Assembly (NCBI GenBank): GCA_035691665.1
Contig: DASSIS010000007.1
Location: 1-64,000, forward strand
From: DASUBN01 sp035691665
Lineage (GTDB): Bacteria; Pseudomonadota; Gammaproteobacteria; Natronospirales; REEB76
Length of the DNA: 64,000 nt
Direction: 5' to 3'
The translations under genes and the position numbers were made by a program. Under the pieces are notes generated by a model. It saw only the letters and a list, made by a program, of their open reading frames with translations. It was not told where the DNA came from and searched no databases. Positions 50,344 through 58,052 of the stretch are shown one piece after another (positions within the stretch are counted from its first letter, which is position 1; each line of letters starts with the position of its first letter).

Positions 50344-50634
50344 ATGGGGGCTTTAGTCATATCCTGCGTGAGTCGTAACGACTCACCGCATATACATACC
50401 CGTATAGAAGGTATCGGCGGCCTCTGCCCCGACACCGGCAAGCGTTGGTACCTGCCGGCGGAGGAAGCCATCGCCGGCATCCTCAACAAGACCCATGCGT
50501 TCCAGGTCGTCATCGGCAGCCGCCATGCGGACGTCGTCGTCGAACGCCATCCTGAAGGTCGCCTCTACCTCAAGACCACCGTCGACGGCCCCCTGGAAAA
50601 CAACCTGCTCCTGCGTCCCCAGTGCCCGATTTGA
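50344..50634 (+). CDS. DUF3892 domain protein
   Basis: A 96-residue protein with the DUF3892 pattern: HIHTRIEGIGGLCPDTGKRW, EEAIAGILNKTHAFQVVIG, RLYLKTTVDGPLENNLLL. Plus strand, opposite to the flanking phage genes, with AGGAG upstream of the ATG. Family function is unknown; often in small accessory genes. The sequence from 50235 to 50343 holds no gene. Confidence 0.8.
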   Translation: MGALVISCVSRNDSPHIHTRIEGIGGLCPDTGKRWYLPAEEAIAGILNKTHAFQVVIGSRHADVVVERHPEGRLYLKTTVDGPLENNLLLRPQCPI

Positions 50635-50650
50635 GCGCTTAGCCTTTCTC

Positions 50651-50725
50651 GTCATGACGTACAGGGACGTACTAATGCCGCGGGAGGCAGGATGCCGGGA
50701 GCGGCGCCCGCGTAAGCGGGTATCC
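50651..50725. repeat. Possible intergenic repeat remnant
   Basis: A stretch with GTAC-N6-GTAC, CCGCGGGAGG and GCGCCCGCGTAAGCGGG, similar in style to short repeats in gammaproteobacterial gaps. It has no second copy in this window and only weak similarity to the palindromic element. Confidence 0.25.
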
Positions 50726-50728
50726 AGT

Positions 50729-51346
50729 CTAAATATGAGGTTTCACCCAACCGACGCCCGTCTGATTGATGTTCTTCTCGTTCAGGTTCGCCAGAGCTTC
50801 CTTTTCCAGCTGCGTATATAAGGTGTACTGCTCCGGGTCGCGGATATAGCGCCCGTAGAGTTGCCGCGTCGCCCGGGTCCGGATCAACTCCTCCGCCGAG
50901 CCGAGCCAGGCATTCGTATCCGAATCGTTCACCAGGGGTTGGGGGCTAAGGATCGCCGTCCCCTTCACCTGCACCGGCAACCCGCCCTGGGGCGGTGGGA
51001 AGAGCCGGATCTGCCCGTTCCAGAAGGAATACTCCGTCGGATAGCCGGACCAGAAGCCGTTGCCCCAGTCGATCTGGTCCAGATACTGCTCCGTCCGCGC
51101 CGTCAGCCGGTAGGTGTAGTTCCCGATGGTCGAGAGCACGTCCAGTACCGCTGCGAAGTTCGTCGGCAAGATGTAATACCGCTGCCCCTGCACCGTCGTG
51201 AGTGGAGCCATCGAGGCCTCGTTGAACCAGAAGGCCTTGTTCCCGTAGAAGGTGATGGCGTTGTTGATCTCCCGCTTGATCTCGTCCGAGAGGTCCGAGC
51301 GCGCGAGCTCATCCGCGATGGCGGATTGCATATCTGAAAAAGCCAT
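50729..51346 (-). CDS. Phage head-tail adaptor protein
   Basis: A 205-residue, mainly helical protein: QSAIADELARSDLSDEIKRE (N-terminal helices), NNAITFYGNKAFWFNE, and a C-terminal helical part with AEELIRTRATRQLYGRYIRD. This matches phage adaptor proteins that form the ring under the portal. Its own ribosome site (GGAGTAGGC) lies right after a terminator hairpin. Confidence 0.78.
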   Translation of the reverse strand: MAFSDMQSAIADELARSDLSDEIKREINNAITFYGNKAFWFNEASMAPLTTVQGQRYYILPTNFAAVLDVLSTIGNYTYRLTARTEQYLDQIDWGNGFWSGYPTEYSFWNGQIRLFPPPQGGLPVQVKGTAILSPQPLVNDSDTNAWLGSAEELIRTRATRQLYGRYIRDPEQYTLYTQLEKEALANLNEKNINQTGVGWVKPHI

Positions 51347-51355
51347 GCCTACTCC

Positions 51356-51391
51356 AAAAATTAACCCCAGGCTGTTACGACCCGGGGTTAA
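51356..51391 (-). terminator. Terminator between the HTH/NTase pair and the adaptor gene
   Basis: TTAACCCCAGG pairs with CCCGGGGTTAA (51361-51391). Read on the minus strand it is followed by TTTTTGG, so it closes the HTH/nucleotidyltransferase unit. Confidence 0.8.
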
Positions 51392-51425
51392 TAGTTCTAC
51401 CTATGAATGCCACTAGATATTAAAT

Positions 51426-52172
51426 CTAACGGTGAATGCGCTCTCGCTGACGAGCATAGATAGCACGCGCTTTATCAACACGTTTGCGCAGCTGTGGTAA
51501 ACGCGTCTTTATAAATTTATCAGGCCATTTAGCATGTTGCGGTATTGCGACAAGTAGGTCTATTGAATCATCATGCCATGCCCGCAAACCAGGGCGACCA
51601 ATTGCAATTCGTGCCGTACGTTCAGCCATCTTCAGTGAAGCGCGTATCTCATTCCCATCAAGGTACTGACGGGCCTGCCGCTCTGCTACATCTACCGCCA
51701 ATGCAACCCGACGCGCGCTCCTCTGACCAAAGGCTCGCCGATCTAGTTGCCCATATACGTTTTCTGTCTGTGATTGAACTACATGAAGCGGGTGCATCAC
51801 ACGAATCGTTTTGTTTCCGACCTCAACGTTGGCGGCCCACCTCTCCATTTCTTCTGCTCTTACCCCAAGCACTTGAGACATGAAGTCAATTTGGTAAGTT
51901 TCTCCATTGAGTTCTATAAGTACGTATGCCGAGTTCGCTGTGTGGTCGTCGATAGTAGCTATTTCCGTTCGACCACCCCACGCACGACCGGCTTCGCGCG
52001 CAAGTGACGCATCACCGAAGAAATCTATGTCTTCGCTGACAGCAGTAGATATCGCGGCAAGGCCAAAAGCAACGGCATGAACGTTTAAAGCCTGCCCGCC
52101 TATCAGGATCGCACCCCGCGTGCTGACTGAACGATCAAGTAGGTCAACAACCTCAGTCAGCCCAATAGGCAT
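51426..52172 (-). CDS. Nucleotidyltransferase (AbiEii/MNT-like), toxin candidate
   Basis: A 248-residue protein. The nucleotidyltransferase core reads ILIGGQALNVHAVAFG then SEDIDFFGD, giving GG-x-A-x-x-x-H and the D-x-D pair (Asp48, Asp50). A helical C-terminus follows. It is preceded by an HTH gene (13-base gap), the usual layout of nucleotidyltransferase toxin/HTH antitoxin pairs, and of AbiE-like anti-phage systems. Lower GC than the flanking structural genes and own terminator; it is an independent cargo unit within the phage module. Confidence 0.8.
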   Translation of the reverse strand: MPIGLTEVVDLLDRSVSTRGAILIGGQALNVHAVAFGLAAISTAVSEDIDFFGDASLAREAGRAWGGRTEIATIDDHTANSAYVLIELNGETYQIDFMSQVLGVRAEEMERWAANVEVGNKTIRVMHPLHVVQSQTENVYGQLDRRAFGQRSARRVALAVDVAERQARQYLDGNEIRASLKMAERTARIAIGRPGLRAWHDDSIDLLVAIPQHAKWPDKFIKTRLPQLRKRVDKARAIYARQRERIHR

Positions 52173-52185
52173 GTGCTATATCCGC

Positions 52186-52509
52186 TTAGCCGATTGATGG
52201 GACCCTTACCTTGACATTCCCTGGCACAAGAATAGCGTTGCGATTATGGGCCAACACTTCGGACGGTTCGTGTGAAACACCAATAGCAAGCTGGAGACCA
52301 AGCACGGCCAAGAGACTATTGAGCTTATGAAAGCTCAAGCCTTCTACTGCTTTATTCTTTTCCAGATCCACAAGCCTAGAGCGGCTAAGCCCAGCACGAG
52401 CAGCAACATCAGCTTGCCGCATCTTCAATGCCTGCCGACGTTCGCGCACGAGCTTGCCTACTTCATAAATTGAAGATGCATAAATTACCGATTCAGCAGA
52501 GAGATTCAT
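52186..52509 (-). CDS. XRE/HTH regulator, antitoxin candidate
   Basis: A 107-residue protein with an N-terminal helix-turn-helix domain: RERRQALKMRQADVAARAG then LSRSRLVDLEKNKAVEG. The C-terminal part (SLLAVLGLQLAIG and a short tail) resembles HipB-like partners. The ATG at 52509 has GGAG 8 bases upstream; an earlier ATG at 52521 does not. It heads the two-gene unit and has a palindrome about 70 bases upstream. Confidence 0.8.
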   Translation of the reverse strand: MNLSAESVIYASSIYEVGKLVRERRQALKMRQADVAARAGLSRSRLVDLEKNKAVEGLSFHKLNSLLAVLGLQLAIGVSHEPSEVLAHNRNAILVPGNVKVRVPSIG

Positions 52510-52578
52510 GACTGGCTCCATTTTGTGGAGTGTGACCAGCTCAAAAAGACTGTGTTTAGAGTAATGTAATTAGTAGTA

Positions 52579-52600
52579 AATGTCCAATATATTAGACATT
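52579..52600 (-). promoter_or_regulatory. 22-base palindrome upstream of the HTH gene
   Basis: AATGTCCAATA and TATTAGACATT form a near-perfect palindrome (one mismatch), in AT-rich DNA. A likely autoregulatory operator for the HTH protein. Confidence 0.55.
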
Positions 52601-52635
52601 AAAAAAGCAACCCCCCTTGCCACTGTTAGGGGTTG
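52601..52635 (-). terminator. Terminator of the capsid/decoration unit
   Basis: CAACCCC (52608-52614) pairs with GGGGTTG (52629-52635); on the minus strand it is followed by CTTTTTTAATG. It separates capsid expression from the HTH unit. Confidence 0.7.
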
Positions 52636-52684
52636 ATATATTACTACTGTAATTATTTACAGCCCCAGACTAAGAAGAGACATT

Positions 52685-52712
52685 CGAGGGGCCCCTGCTT
52701 CGAGGCCCCTCG
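52685..52712. terminator. Second hairpin after the decoration gene
   Basis: A perfect 9-bp stem, CGAGGGGCC with GGCCCCTCG, and a 10-base loop, without a T-run. Lies 19 bases after the decoration gene; may protect the mRNA end. Confidence 0.5.
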
Positions 52713-52730
52713 AACAATTTCTCTATAGCT

Positions 52731-53192
52731 TCAAGCAAAGCTCGCATTATCCACTTGGCACTCCACCGCCAAGCGCATCGTCCCGTTCTGCCACGTCGCA
52801 GGGTTCGCGGTGGCCTTGAACTGGATCACTGTCCCGCCCGCGTTGCCCCCGCTCGCATTGGGCGGGTTCACGAAGCCCGTGCTGGCCGTCACGTTGTTCG
52901 GCAGCACCACCCCCGTCTTGAGCTGCGCCGCCGTCACCGTGATGTATCGTCCCGCGTTCCCCGCGTCCCCCACCGTGCCCGTCAGGGTCGGCGCGGCGTT
53001 CACGTCCAGGGGATCCACGTCCAGGGTCACGTTCAGCACCTTGTAGCCGTTCGGCACCGTGACGAGCTGCACCACATCCCCGTTGGCCAGGGCCGTGGAG
53101 AGCGCCACGCTGCCGAACACCAGGAAGCTCGCCCCCCGCTCGTTGATGGGGATGGAGCCGCTCGAGACCTGAGAACTCGTATAAGTAGCCAT
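52731..53192 (-). CDS. Phage head decoration-like protein (153 aa)
   Basis: A beta-rich, Ala/Val/Thr-rich protein (FLVFGSVALSTALANGDVV, GYKVLNVTLDVDPLDV, GGTVIQFKATANPATWQN) directly after the major capsid gene. Position and composition suggest a capsid decoration or minor head protein. Separated from the capsid gene by a palindromic element. Confidence 0.68.
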   Translation of the reverse strand: MATYTSSQVSSGSIPINERGASFLVFGSVALSTALANGDVVQLVTVPNGYKVLNVTLDVDPLDVNAAPTLTGTVGDAGNAGRYITVTAAQLKTGVVLPNNVTASTGFVNPPNASGGNAGGTVIQFKATANPATWQNGTMRLAVECQVDNASFA

Positions 53193-53221
53193 ACTTCAAA
53201 ACCTCTATGAATTGGTTGTTT

Positions 53222-53348
53222 TAAAAACGAGAGATTTTGTTCACTGGCTAGGCGCGGGCGTCCGAGGAGCCCGGAGCGTACTTTGGGTGTACGTGAGGAC
53301 TCCGAGAGGCGCCCGCAACACCGCCAGGGGACAAAAGATCCGTTTTTA
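53222..53348 (-). repeat. Palindromic dispersed element, copy 3
   Basis: 127 bp with ends TAAAAACG and CGTTTTTA and the core GGAGCGTAC-N7-GTACGTGAG. Lies between major capsid and decoration genes; the capsid stop codon TAA (53346-53348) is the element's own terminus. Confidence 0.88.
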
Positions 53349-54398
53349 GTGGGCGGCAGCGTAAGTAGAGATGACTTGAGTCCCAAAATCATTGGAGTTA
53401 AAGACTAGTTTCTTAACCCCAAATATGGAGCCCGCTGACACGCCCAACATGTTCCCGTAATCGAAGAGCTCCTCGGACCAGGTGAACTGATCCTTGCTCT
53501 CCTCCCGCCCGAAGGCCAGCGCCCCCGCTTGGGCCCCGGCGAACACCGCCCGGTAGGTGTTGGCGAGGGGCGCGCCCGCGTTCACGCAGGGGCTCACGCG
53601 GTAAGCCTTATGCAGGATCACCCCGTTGTACTCCCCGAGCGAACCCGTGAAGATCGGGTTGTCCGAGACCTCGCCGCCCGTCATGGCCGCCTTCTCGATG
53701 TCCAGCCACTGCCCTGCGCTCGTGGAGGTGCGCAGGTCCGTCACCTGCGAGGGGTGGATGAAGCACACGTACTTGTCCTCCCCCTTGATGCGGATCGGCC
53801 GGATCAGGTAGGGGTTGTTGAGGTAGGCCCGTTCCACCGCCGTATCGATGAGCGAGAGCGTGAAGGTGTTGGTGTTGACCAGCGCCGCCTCGTTCGCCAC
53901 ACCCGTGGGCAGGATCGTGCGGGTCGGGGCCGTGGCCGCATTGTTCCCCGTGTAGCGGGTGTCGCCTTGCGCCGTGTTGCCGCAGAGCTGGTTGAAGAAG
54001 CAGAGGTCGAACCGGGCGGCCCACCAGTCCTGCAGGCCCATCCGGGCCTCCTCGCGCAGCTCGAAGGGCACCCGCTGCTGGGTCATGCGCCCACCCACGT
54101 TCACCGCATGCCGCAGCTGGTCGATCAGCAGCTTGTCCGCGTAGGTGGTGAGCGCCTCCTCCTGGCCCTCCAGCGTCCCGTCGCCCTGGATGCCGGCGCC
54201 CGCCAGCTGCGTGCGCAGCCCCACGTTCACCGTGTCGCCGGCGGATTTCTCCGCGTCGTCCAGCATGGTGATGACGTTGTTGCCGTCGTCCGAGATGAAG
54301 TTGCGGAACCAGGTCTGCTGGATCGCCTGCACCGCGAGTTTCTTCGCCCACAGCTTGACCGCAAGCGGATCGTTCACTGTAAAGTTTGTATTGGCCAC
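53346..54398 (-). CDS. Major capsid protein, N4-gp56 family
   Basis: A 350-residue HK97-fold capsid protein. N-terminal features FTVNDPLAVKLWAKKLAVQA and KSAGDTVNVGLRTQLAG; then LLIDQLRHAVNVGGRMTQQR, FIHPSQVTDLRTS and the C-terminal ELFDYGNMLGVSAG match the N4-gp56 family. It lacks a long delta domain. First main gene after the scaffold region. Confidence 0.9.
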   Translation of the reverse strand: MANTNFTVNDPLAVKLWAKKLAVQAIQQTWFRNFISDDGNNVITMLDDAEKSAGDTVNVGLRTQLAGAGIQGDGTLEGQEEALTTYADKLLIDQLRHAVNVGGRMTQQRVPFELREEARMGLQDWWAARFDLCFFNQLCGNTAQGDTRYTGNNAATAPTRTILPTGVANEAALVNTNTFTLSLIDTAVERAYLNNPYLIRPIRIKGEDKYVCFIHPSQVTDLRTSTSAGQWLDIEKAAMTGGEVSDNPIFTGSLGEYNGVILHKAYRVSPCVNAGAPLANTYRAVFAGAQAGALAFGREESKDQFTWSEELFDYGNMLGVSAGSIFGVKKLVFNSNDFGTQVISTYAAAH

Positions 54399-54428
54399 GT
54401 ATTGCTCCCGAAAGATTGCCAGTGGCTC

Positions 54429-54548
54429 GAATGGGTCTTTTGCCCTCTGGCGGCGTTGCAGGCTCCTTCGCAGTCCTCACGTACGACAAAAGTACGCTCC
54501 GGGTGCTCAGTCGCCCGCGCCTAGCCATAGGGACAAAATCCCCGATTC
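54429..54548 (+). repeat. Palindromic dispersed element, copy 4 (inverted)
   Basis: 120 bp in the opposite orientation to copies 1-3. The ends GAATGGG.. and ..CCGATTC are less perfect. The core CTCACGTAC and GTACGCTCC are the reverse complement of the other copies. It lies 30 bases upstream of the capsid start codon. Part of the 393-base non-coding stretch 54399-54791. Confidence 0.82.
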
Positions 54549-54672
54549 TTGGCCGTGCTGAGAATAAAGATGCGGTGGAGACCGCTACTGACTAACTGAC
54601 GGGTAGTTACCGGATGGCCTTTGACGGAAGGCTGTACCGAAGTTCGTCACATGACGCCGTGACCGCGAAGAC

Positions 54673-54778
54673 AAAGAAGCCGCTCCGGTTTCCCTCAGCG
54701 GCTTTATCTGCCGGACACGCGAATCCAGCATAGGCATATTTTTCAGAACATCACGCCGCCCGTCTAGCCCCTCCCCTG
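54673..54778. repeat. Long direct repeat, copy A
   Basis: 106 bp, about 88 percent identical by eye to copy B at 55870-55979. It contains the hairpin AGCCGCT/AGCGGCT and the block ACACGCGAATCCAGCATAG. On the minus strand it lies upstream of the capsid gene, so it could carry a promoter and 5' leader. Confidence 0.8.
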
Positions 54779-54791
54779 CGGTGATGGGTCA

Positions 54792-55115
54792 TCAGACTTT
54801 AATCCGTCCCTTAGGTTGCAGGAGTTTCCGCTGGATGAAGCCGATTAACTCGCCGATACCGCTGAAAAATATACCGTTCGCGAAGGCAACTATTGAAACA
54901 AGCTCAATGTAGTCGGCCAACGCAGCAGGGTGCGAATCATAAGGCAACGCCATAAGACCGATGCTTGCCGGGCAAAGGAGAACAGCCCAGGCAGGTTCAC
55001 TTTCCAAGCTGCCATGCGCCATCATCCAATAGACCGTACTCAAAGTGAGTGCGCCCAACACGAAGCCGATCGCGAAACAGATCAGCACTGGCTTGGGTAT
55101 GTTACGTATCCCCAT
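54792..55115 (-). CDS. Small membrane protein, phage cargo (107 aa)
   Basis: Two to three hydrophobic stretches (VLICFAIGFVLGALTLSTVY, AVLLCPASIGLMALPY, IVAFANGIFFSGIGELIGF). No family recognised. It lies between direct repeats A and B together with the next gene, and has lower GC. Candidates include superinfection exclusion, but the sequence does not show it. Confidence 0.6.
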   Translation of the reverse strand: MGIRNIPKPVLICFAIGFVLGALTLSTVYWMMAHGSLESEPAWAVLLCPASIGLMALPYDSHPAALADYIELVSIVAFANGIFFSGIGELIGFIQRKLLQPKGRIKV

Positions 55116-55183
55116 ATCCTCGGCGCTCCCTGATGCCTGATTCCATTATTGCACAACAGGCTCACGCTGAATTCTGATGACTG

Positions 55184-55858
55184 TTATCGGGGATTCACAG
55201 ATGATTGTTGCGTTGGATCATAGATGTTGTGCAAACCCTTGACGAAATCGGCCGGAAACAGTGCCGACAACGAATGCGGTGTTTGCAATCCGGCGGCATT
55301 GAGCGCCCTTGCGCCAAACGTCACGCAATCCTTGAAGGGCAGATTGTAGATACCTGGACCGCTCTGGTTCAGCATGAACTGCCGGGCTTGATTTGCCTGC
55401 TCCGACGTCACGGGGATATTCACCTGATCCACCGGCTTCCGGTCCGCGGAGACCATGTCCACCTCCCCTGGCACAGCGCTACCGATCATATTGATCGCAT
55501 TGAACTTGTTCGCGAGCGTTCCGGGTTCATGCCCCACCAGCGGTAGTGCGCCGAAGCCTGGGGCCGGATCAAAACCATAGAAGGGTCCACTGTTCACTGA
55601 AATCCCGATATGCCCAAATGGGTTGCCATCCTCGCCGTCGAAGTAAGCGGCCGTCAGATGGTCACCGCTCGCGGAGTCCGGTGGCTTCTGGTCTGGCGCG
55701 ACTGCGGGCATGGACGGTATGGATGGTGACGTCACCGACGGCAATGGTGTCTGCAACAAGGAAGTTGCAAGACCCGGGGGAAAGAACACCGGCGGTTTCC
55801 CTAACAGCTCTTGCCCTAATCCACCAAAATAGCTCTGATTACCCACGCCACCTGCCAT
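55184..55858 (-). CDS. Phage protein: shared tag plus NlpC/P60-like domain (224 aa)
   Basis: Residues 12-43 (GGLGQELLGKPP, PPGLATSLLQTPLPSVT) match the N-terminus of the phage protein at 45706-46371. The C-terminal domain has FGHIGISVNSG with His83 and LPFKDCVTFGARAL with Cys178: a His-before-Cys order, as in permuted NlpC/P60 (LRAT-like) hydrolases. That enzymatic call is tentative. Lies directly downstream of repeat B with a GGAGG site. Confidence 0.68.
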   Translation of the reverse strand: MAGGVGNQSYFGGLGQELLGKPPVFFPPGLATSLLQTPLPSVTSPSIPSMPAVAPDQKPPDSASGDHLTAAYFDGEDGNPFGHIGISVNSGPFYGFDPAPGFGALPLVGHEPGTLANKFNAINMIGSAVPGEVDMVSADRKPVDQVNIPVTSEQANQARQFMLNQSGPGIYNLPFKDCVTFGARALNAAGLQTPHSLSALFPADFVKGLHNIYDPTQQSSVNPR

Positions 55859-55869
55859 GTAGAACCTCC

Positions 55870-55979
55870 AAAGAAAATGCCGCTTCGGTTTCCCGCAGCG
55901 GCTTTAGATGCTGGACACGCGAATCCAGCATAGCGATATTTTTCAGGACATCACGCCGCCCGACTAGCCCCTCCCCCTG
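55870..55979. repeat. Long direct repeat, copy B
   Basis: 110 bp matching copy A: hairpin with GCCGCTTCGGTTTCCCGCAGC, then ACACGCGAATCCAGCATAG, ATATTTTTCAG and ACATCACGCCGCCCG. On the minus strand it ends 12 bases before the ATG of the 224-residue gene and includes its leader. The two repeats bracket a two-gene cassette. Confidence 0.8.
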
Positions 55980-56048
55980 AGTTCAGCCGCCTTAACTGCC
56001 GCATCTCTGTCTATAATGGTGCCCAACGCCGAAACCGGGATACTCGCG

Positions 56049-56399
56049 ATGCATCTCAGCCGTCCTGCTCTGACCCTGGCTGCCCTGCTCGTCTCGGTCA
56101 GCGCCTATGCCGCGACACTGACCCCGAGCCAGGTGCTCTACAGCGCCAACCGATACAACGGCCAGTCCGTCAATGTCGAGGGCATCGTCACCAAGCTGCA
56201 GATCAAGACCACCACCACCGGCATCGCCTACCAGACCTTCCAGCTCTGCGATGCCAGCGCCTGCTTGAGCGTCAACGCCAAGTACAACAAGGATTACGCC
56301 GAAGGCGCCGACGTCAAGGTCACGGGTTATTTCTGGATGACCAAGATCGTGGGTTACAAGACCTACCACAACGAGCTCGACATCGACGACCAAAATTGA
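56049..56399 (+). CDS. Periplasmic OB-fold-like protein (116 aa)
   Basis: A cleavable signal peptide (HLSRPALTLAALLVSVSAYA) and a small beta-barrel domain: YNGQSVNVEGIVTKLQIK, YQTFQLCDASACLSVNAK, GADVKVTGYFW. This is the OB-fold (tRNA-anti like) arrangement of periplasmic proteins. The ATG at 56049 begins the signal peptide; an earlier ATG at 56016 adds residues that do not fit. First of four plus-strand genes that interrupt the phage module. Confidence 0.7.
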   Translation: MHLSRPALTLAALLVSVSAYAATLTPSQVLYSANRYNGQSVNVEGIVTKLQIKTTTTGIAYQTFQLCDASACLSVNAKYNKDYAEGADVKVTGYFWMTKIVGYKTYHNELDIDDQN

Positions 56400-56432
56400 T
56401 CTTTTGGTTCCCGTTCCCCGGAGATTCCAGCC

Positions 56433-57965
56433 ATGAAGATTGGGTTCGCGCTCCCTCTCGCCTGCCTGCTTATCTCCACCGCCGCGACCGCTGCCACGCC
56501 GGACTCCACTCAGGACCTCGATACCTACGTGCAGAAAGTCATGGACCAATGGCAGGTCCCGGGCCTCGCCATCGCCGTGGTGCAAGACGGCAAGGTCGTC
56601 CTGGCCAAGGGTTATGGCCTGCGCGAGCTCGGCAAGCCCGGAAAGGTGGACGCCGACACCCTCTTCGACATCGCCTCCAACACCAAGGCCTTCACCGCTG
56701 CGGCCCTAGGCACCCTCGTCTCCTCCGGCAAGCTGAGTTGGGACGCTCATGTAGTCGACTACGTCAAACCCTTCCGCCTGGGCGATGCCTACGTCACCCA
56801 GAACATCACCCTGCGCGACCTTTTGACCCACGACAGCGGTTACTGCGACCCGGGCGCCATGTGGTACAGCTCCGATGACACCGATGCCATCGCCCGCCTC
56901 CGCTACCAGAAACCGGACTACGGTTTCCGCGCCGAGTTCTGCTACAACAACATGCTCTATCTCACCGCCAGCCGTTTCATCCCCGCCGTAACCGGCGAGA
57001 GCTGGAACGACTACGTGGCTGAGAAGTTCTTCAAGCCCCTAGGGATGGATCGCAGCGTCACCACCACCGCGGCGCTCGCCGCCTCCAGCGACGTCGCCGC
57101 ACCCCATGCCCTCTTGGACAAGCACGTCGACGTCATCCACGGCTACTGGCCCGACAACATGGATATCGACGCTCCCGTGGGCGGCATCGACTCCAGCGCC
57201 AGCGACATGGGCCGCTGGCTGCTCATGCTCCTGACCGATGGGAGCTATGGCGGCAAGGCCGTGCTCCCGCCCGCCGTCCTCGAAGCCATGGAGACCCCGC
57301 AGGCCATCATCAAGGCAGACAACGAATCCGGCCGCATCCTGCGCACCTGGATGCCCGGCGCCACCTTCTATACCTATGGCCTGGGCTTCTTCATCCAGGA
57401 CTACGCCGGCCACAAACTCGTCTGGCACGCCGGCGACATAGACGGCATGGCCTCTGCTCTCGCCATGGTGCCGGACGCGCACTTGGGGGTAGTCGTGCTC
57501 TCCAACCTGGACCACAGCGACGCCCGCTTCGCCATCCTCCAACACATCCTGCAGGAGCGTTTGGGATTGCCGGCCCAGGACGCGAGCGACGCCCTCTACG
57601 CCGAAAGCCAGAAAGCCATCCAGGATGGCGAGGCCGAAGACAAGAAACTCGCCGACACCAGGAAACCCGGGGCCAAGGCACCACTCCCCCTGACCGACTA
57701 CACCGGCCTATACCGGGACGATTTCGACGGCAGCGCCGAGGTCACCGAAGAGGGCGGCCACCTCGTGCTCCGTCTCGGCAACCCTGACTTCACGGGAGAC
57801 CTCGCCCCTTGGCAGGACGACACCTTCCGCGTCACCTGGCGCTATGCCTTCTACGGCAAGGACTACGTCACCTTCACCCAGGATGCCTACGGCAAGCCGA
57901 GCGGCATCAGCTTCGCGGAGACGGGGTTGAAGTTCGAGAAGGTGGAAGAAGCAGGGAAGCAATAG
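56433..57965 (+). CDS. Secreted serine hydrolase, class C beta-lactamase fold
   Basis: A 510-residue periplasmic protein with signal peptide (LPLACLLISTAATAA). The catalytic tetrad motif is SNTK (Ser82, Lys85), then YNN (FCYNNMLYL) and HAG (WHAGD) as the third motif. C-terminal residues 410-505 form a DUF3471-like beta domain (YTGLYRDDFDGSAEV). Relatives are esterases or peptidases (EstB, DD-peptidase); beta-lactam resistance should not be inferred. Situated 33 bases after the OB-fold gene. Confidence 0.88.
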   Translation: MKIGFALPLACLLISTAATAATPDSTQDLDTYVQKVMDQWQVPGLAIAVVQDGKVVLAKGYGLRELGKPGKVDADTLFDIASNTKAFTAAALGTLVSSGKLSWDAHVVDYVKPFRLGDAYVTQNITLRDLLTHDSGYCDPGAMWYSSDDTDAIARLRYQKPDYGFRAEFCYNNMLYLTASRFIPAVTGESWNDYVAEKFFKPLGMDRSVTTTAALAASSDVAAPHALLDKHVDVIHGYWPDNMDIDAPVGGIDSSASDMGRWLLMLLTDGSYGGKAVLPPAVLEAMETPQAIIKADNESGRILRTWMPGATFYTYGLGFFIQDYAGHKLVWHAGDIDGMASALAMVPDAHLGVVVLSNLDHSDARFAILQHILQERLGLPAQDASDALYAESQKAIQDGEAEDKKLADTRKPGAKAPLPLTDYTGLYRDDFDGSAEVTEEGGHLVLRLGNPDFTGDLAPWQDDTFRVTWRYAFYGKDYVTFTQDAYGKPSGISFAETGLKFEKVEEAGKQ

Positions 57966-58052
57966 GGCTGGTCGCTCGAAAGATGCTGCTCCCGCACATT
58001 TTTTGGGAAAAGAGGCCTATGCTTAAGGCATGACACCCAGGGGAGGTGTTTC

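Noticed and set aside
50651..50725. A fifth copy of the palindromic element
   Set aside because: It has GTAC pairs but lacks the terminal repeats and the GGAGCGTAC core.
56433..57965. Calling the serine hydrolase an antibiotic-resistance beta-lactamase
   Set aside because: The SxxK, YxN and HxG motifs fit many esterases and peptidases, and the C-terminal DUF3471-like domain is not typical of AmpC.
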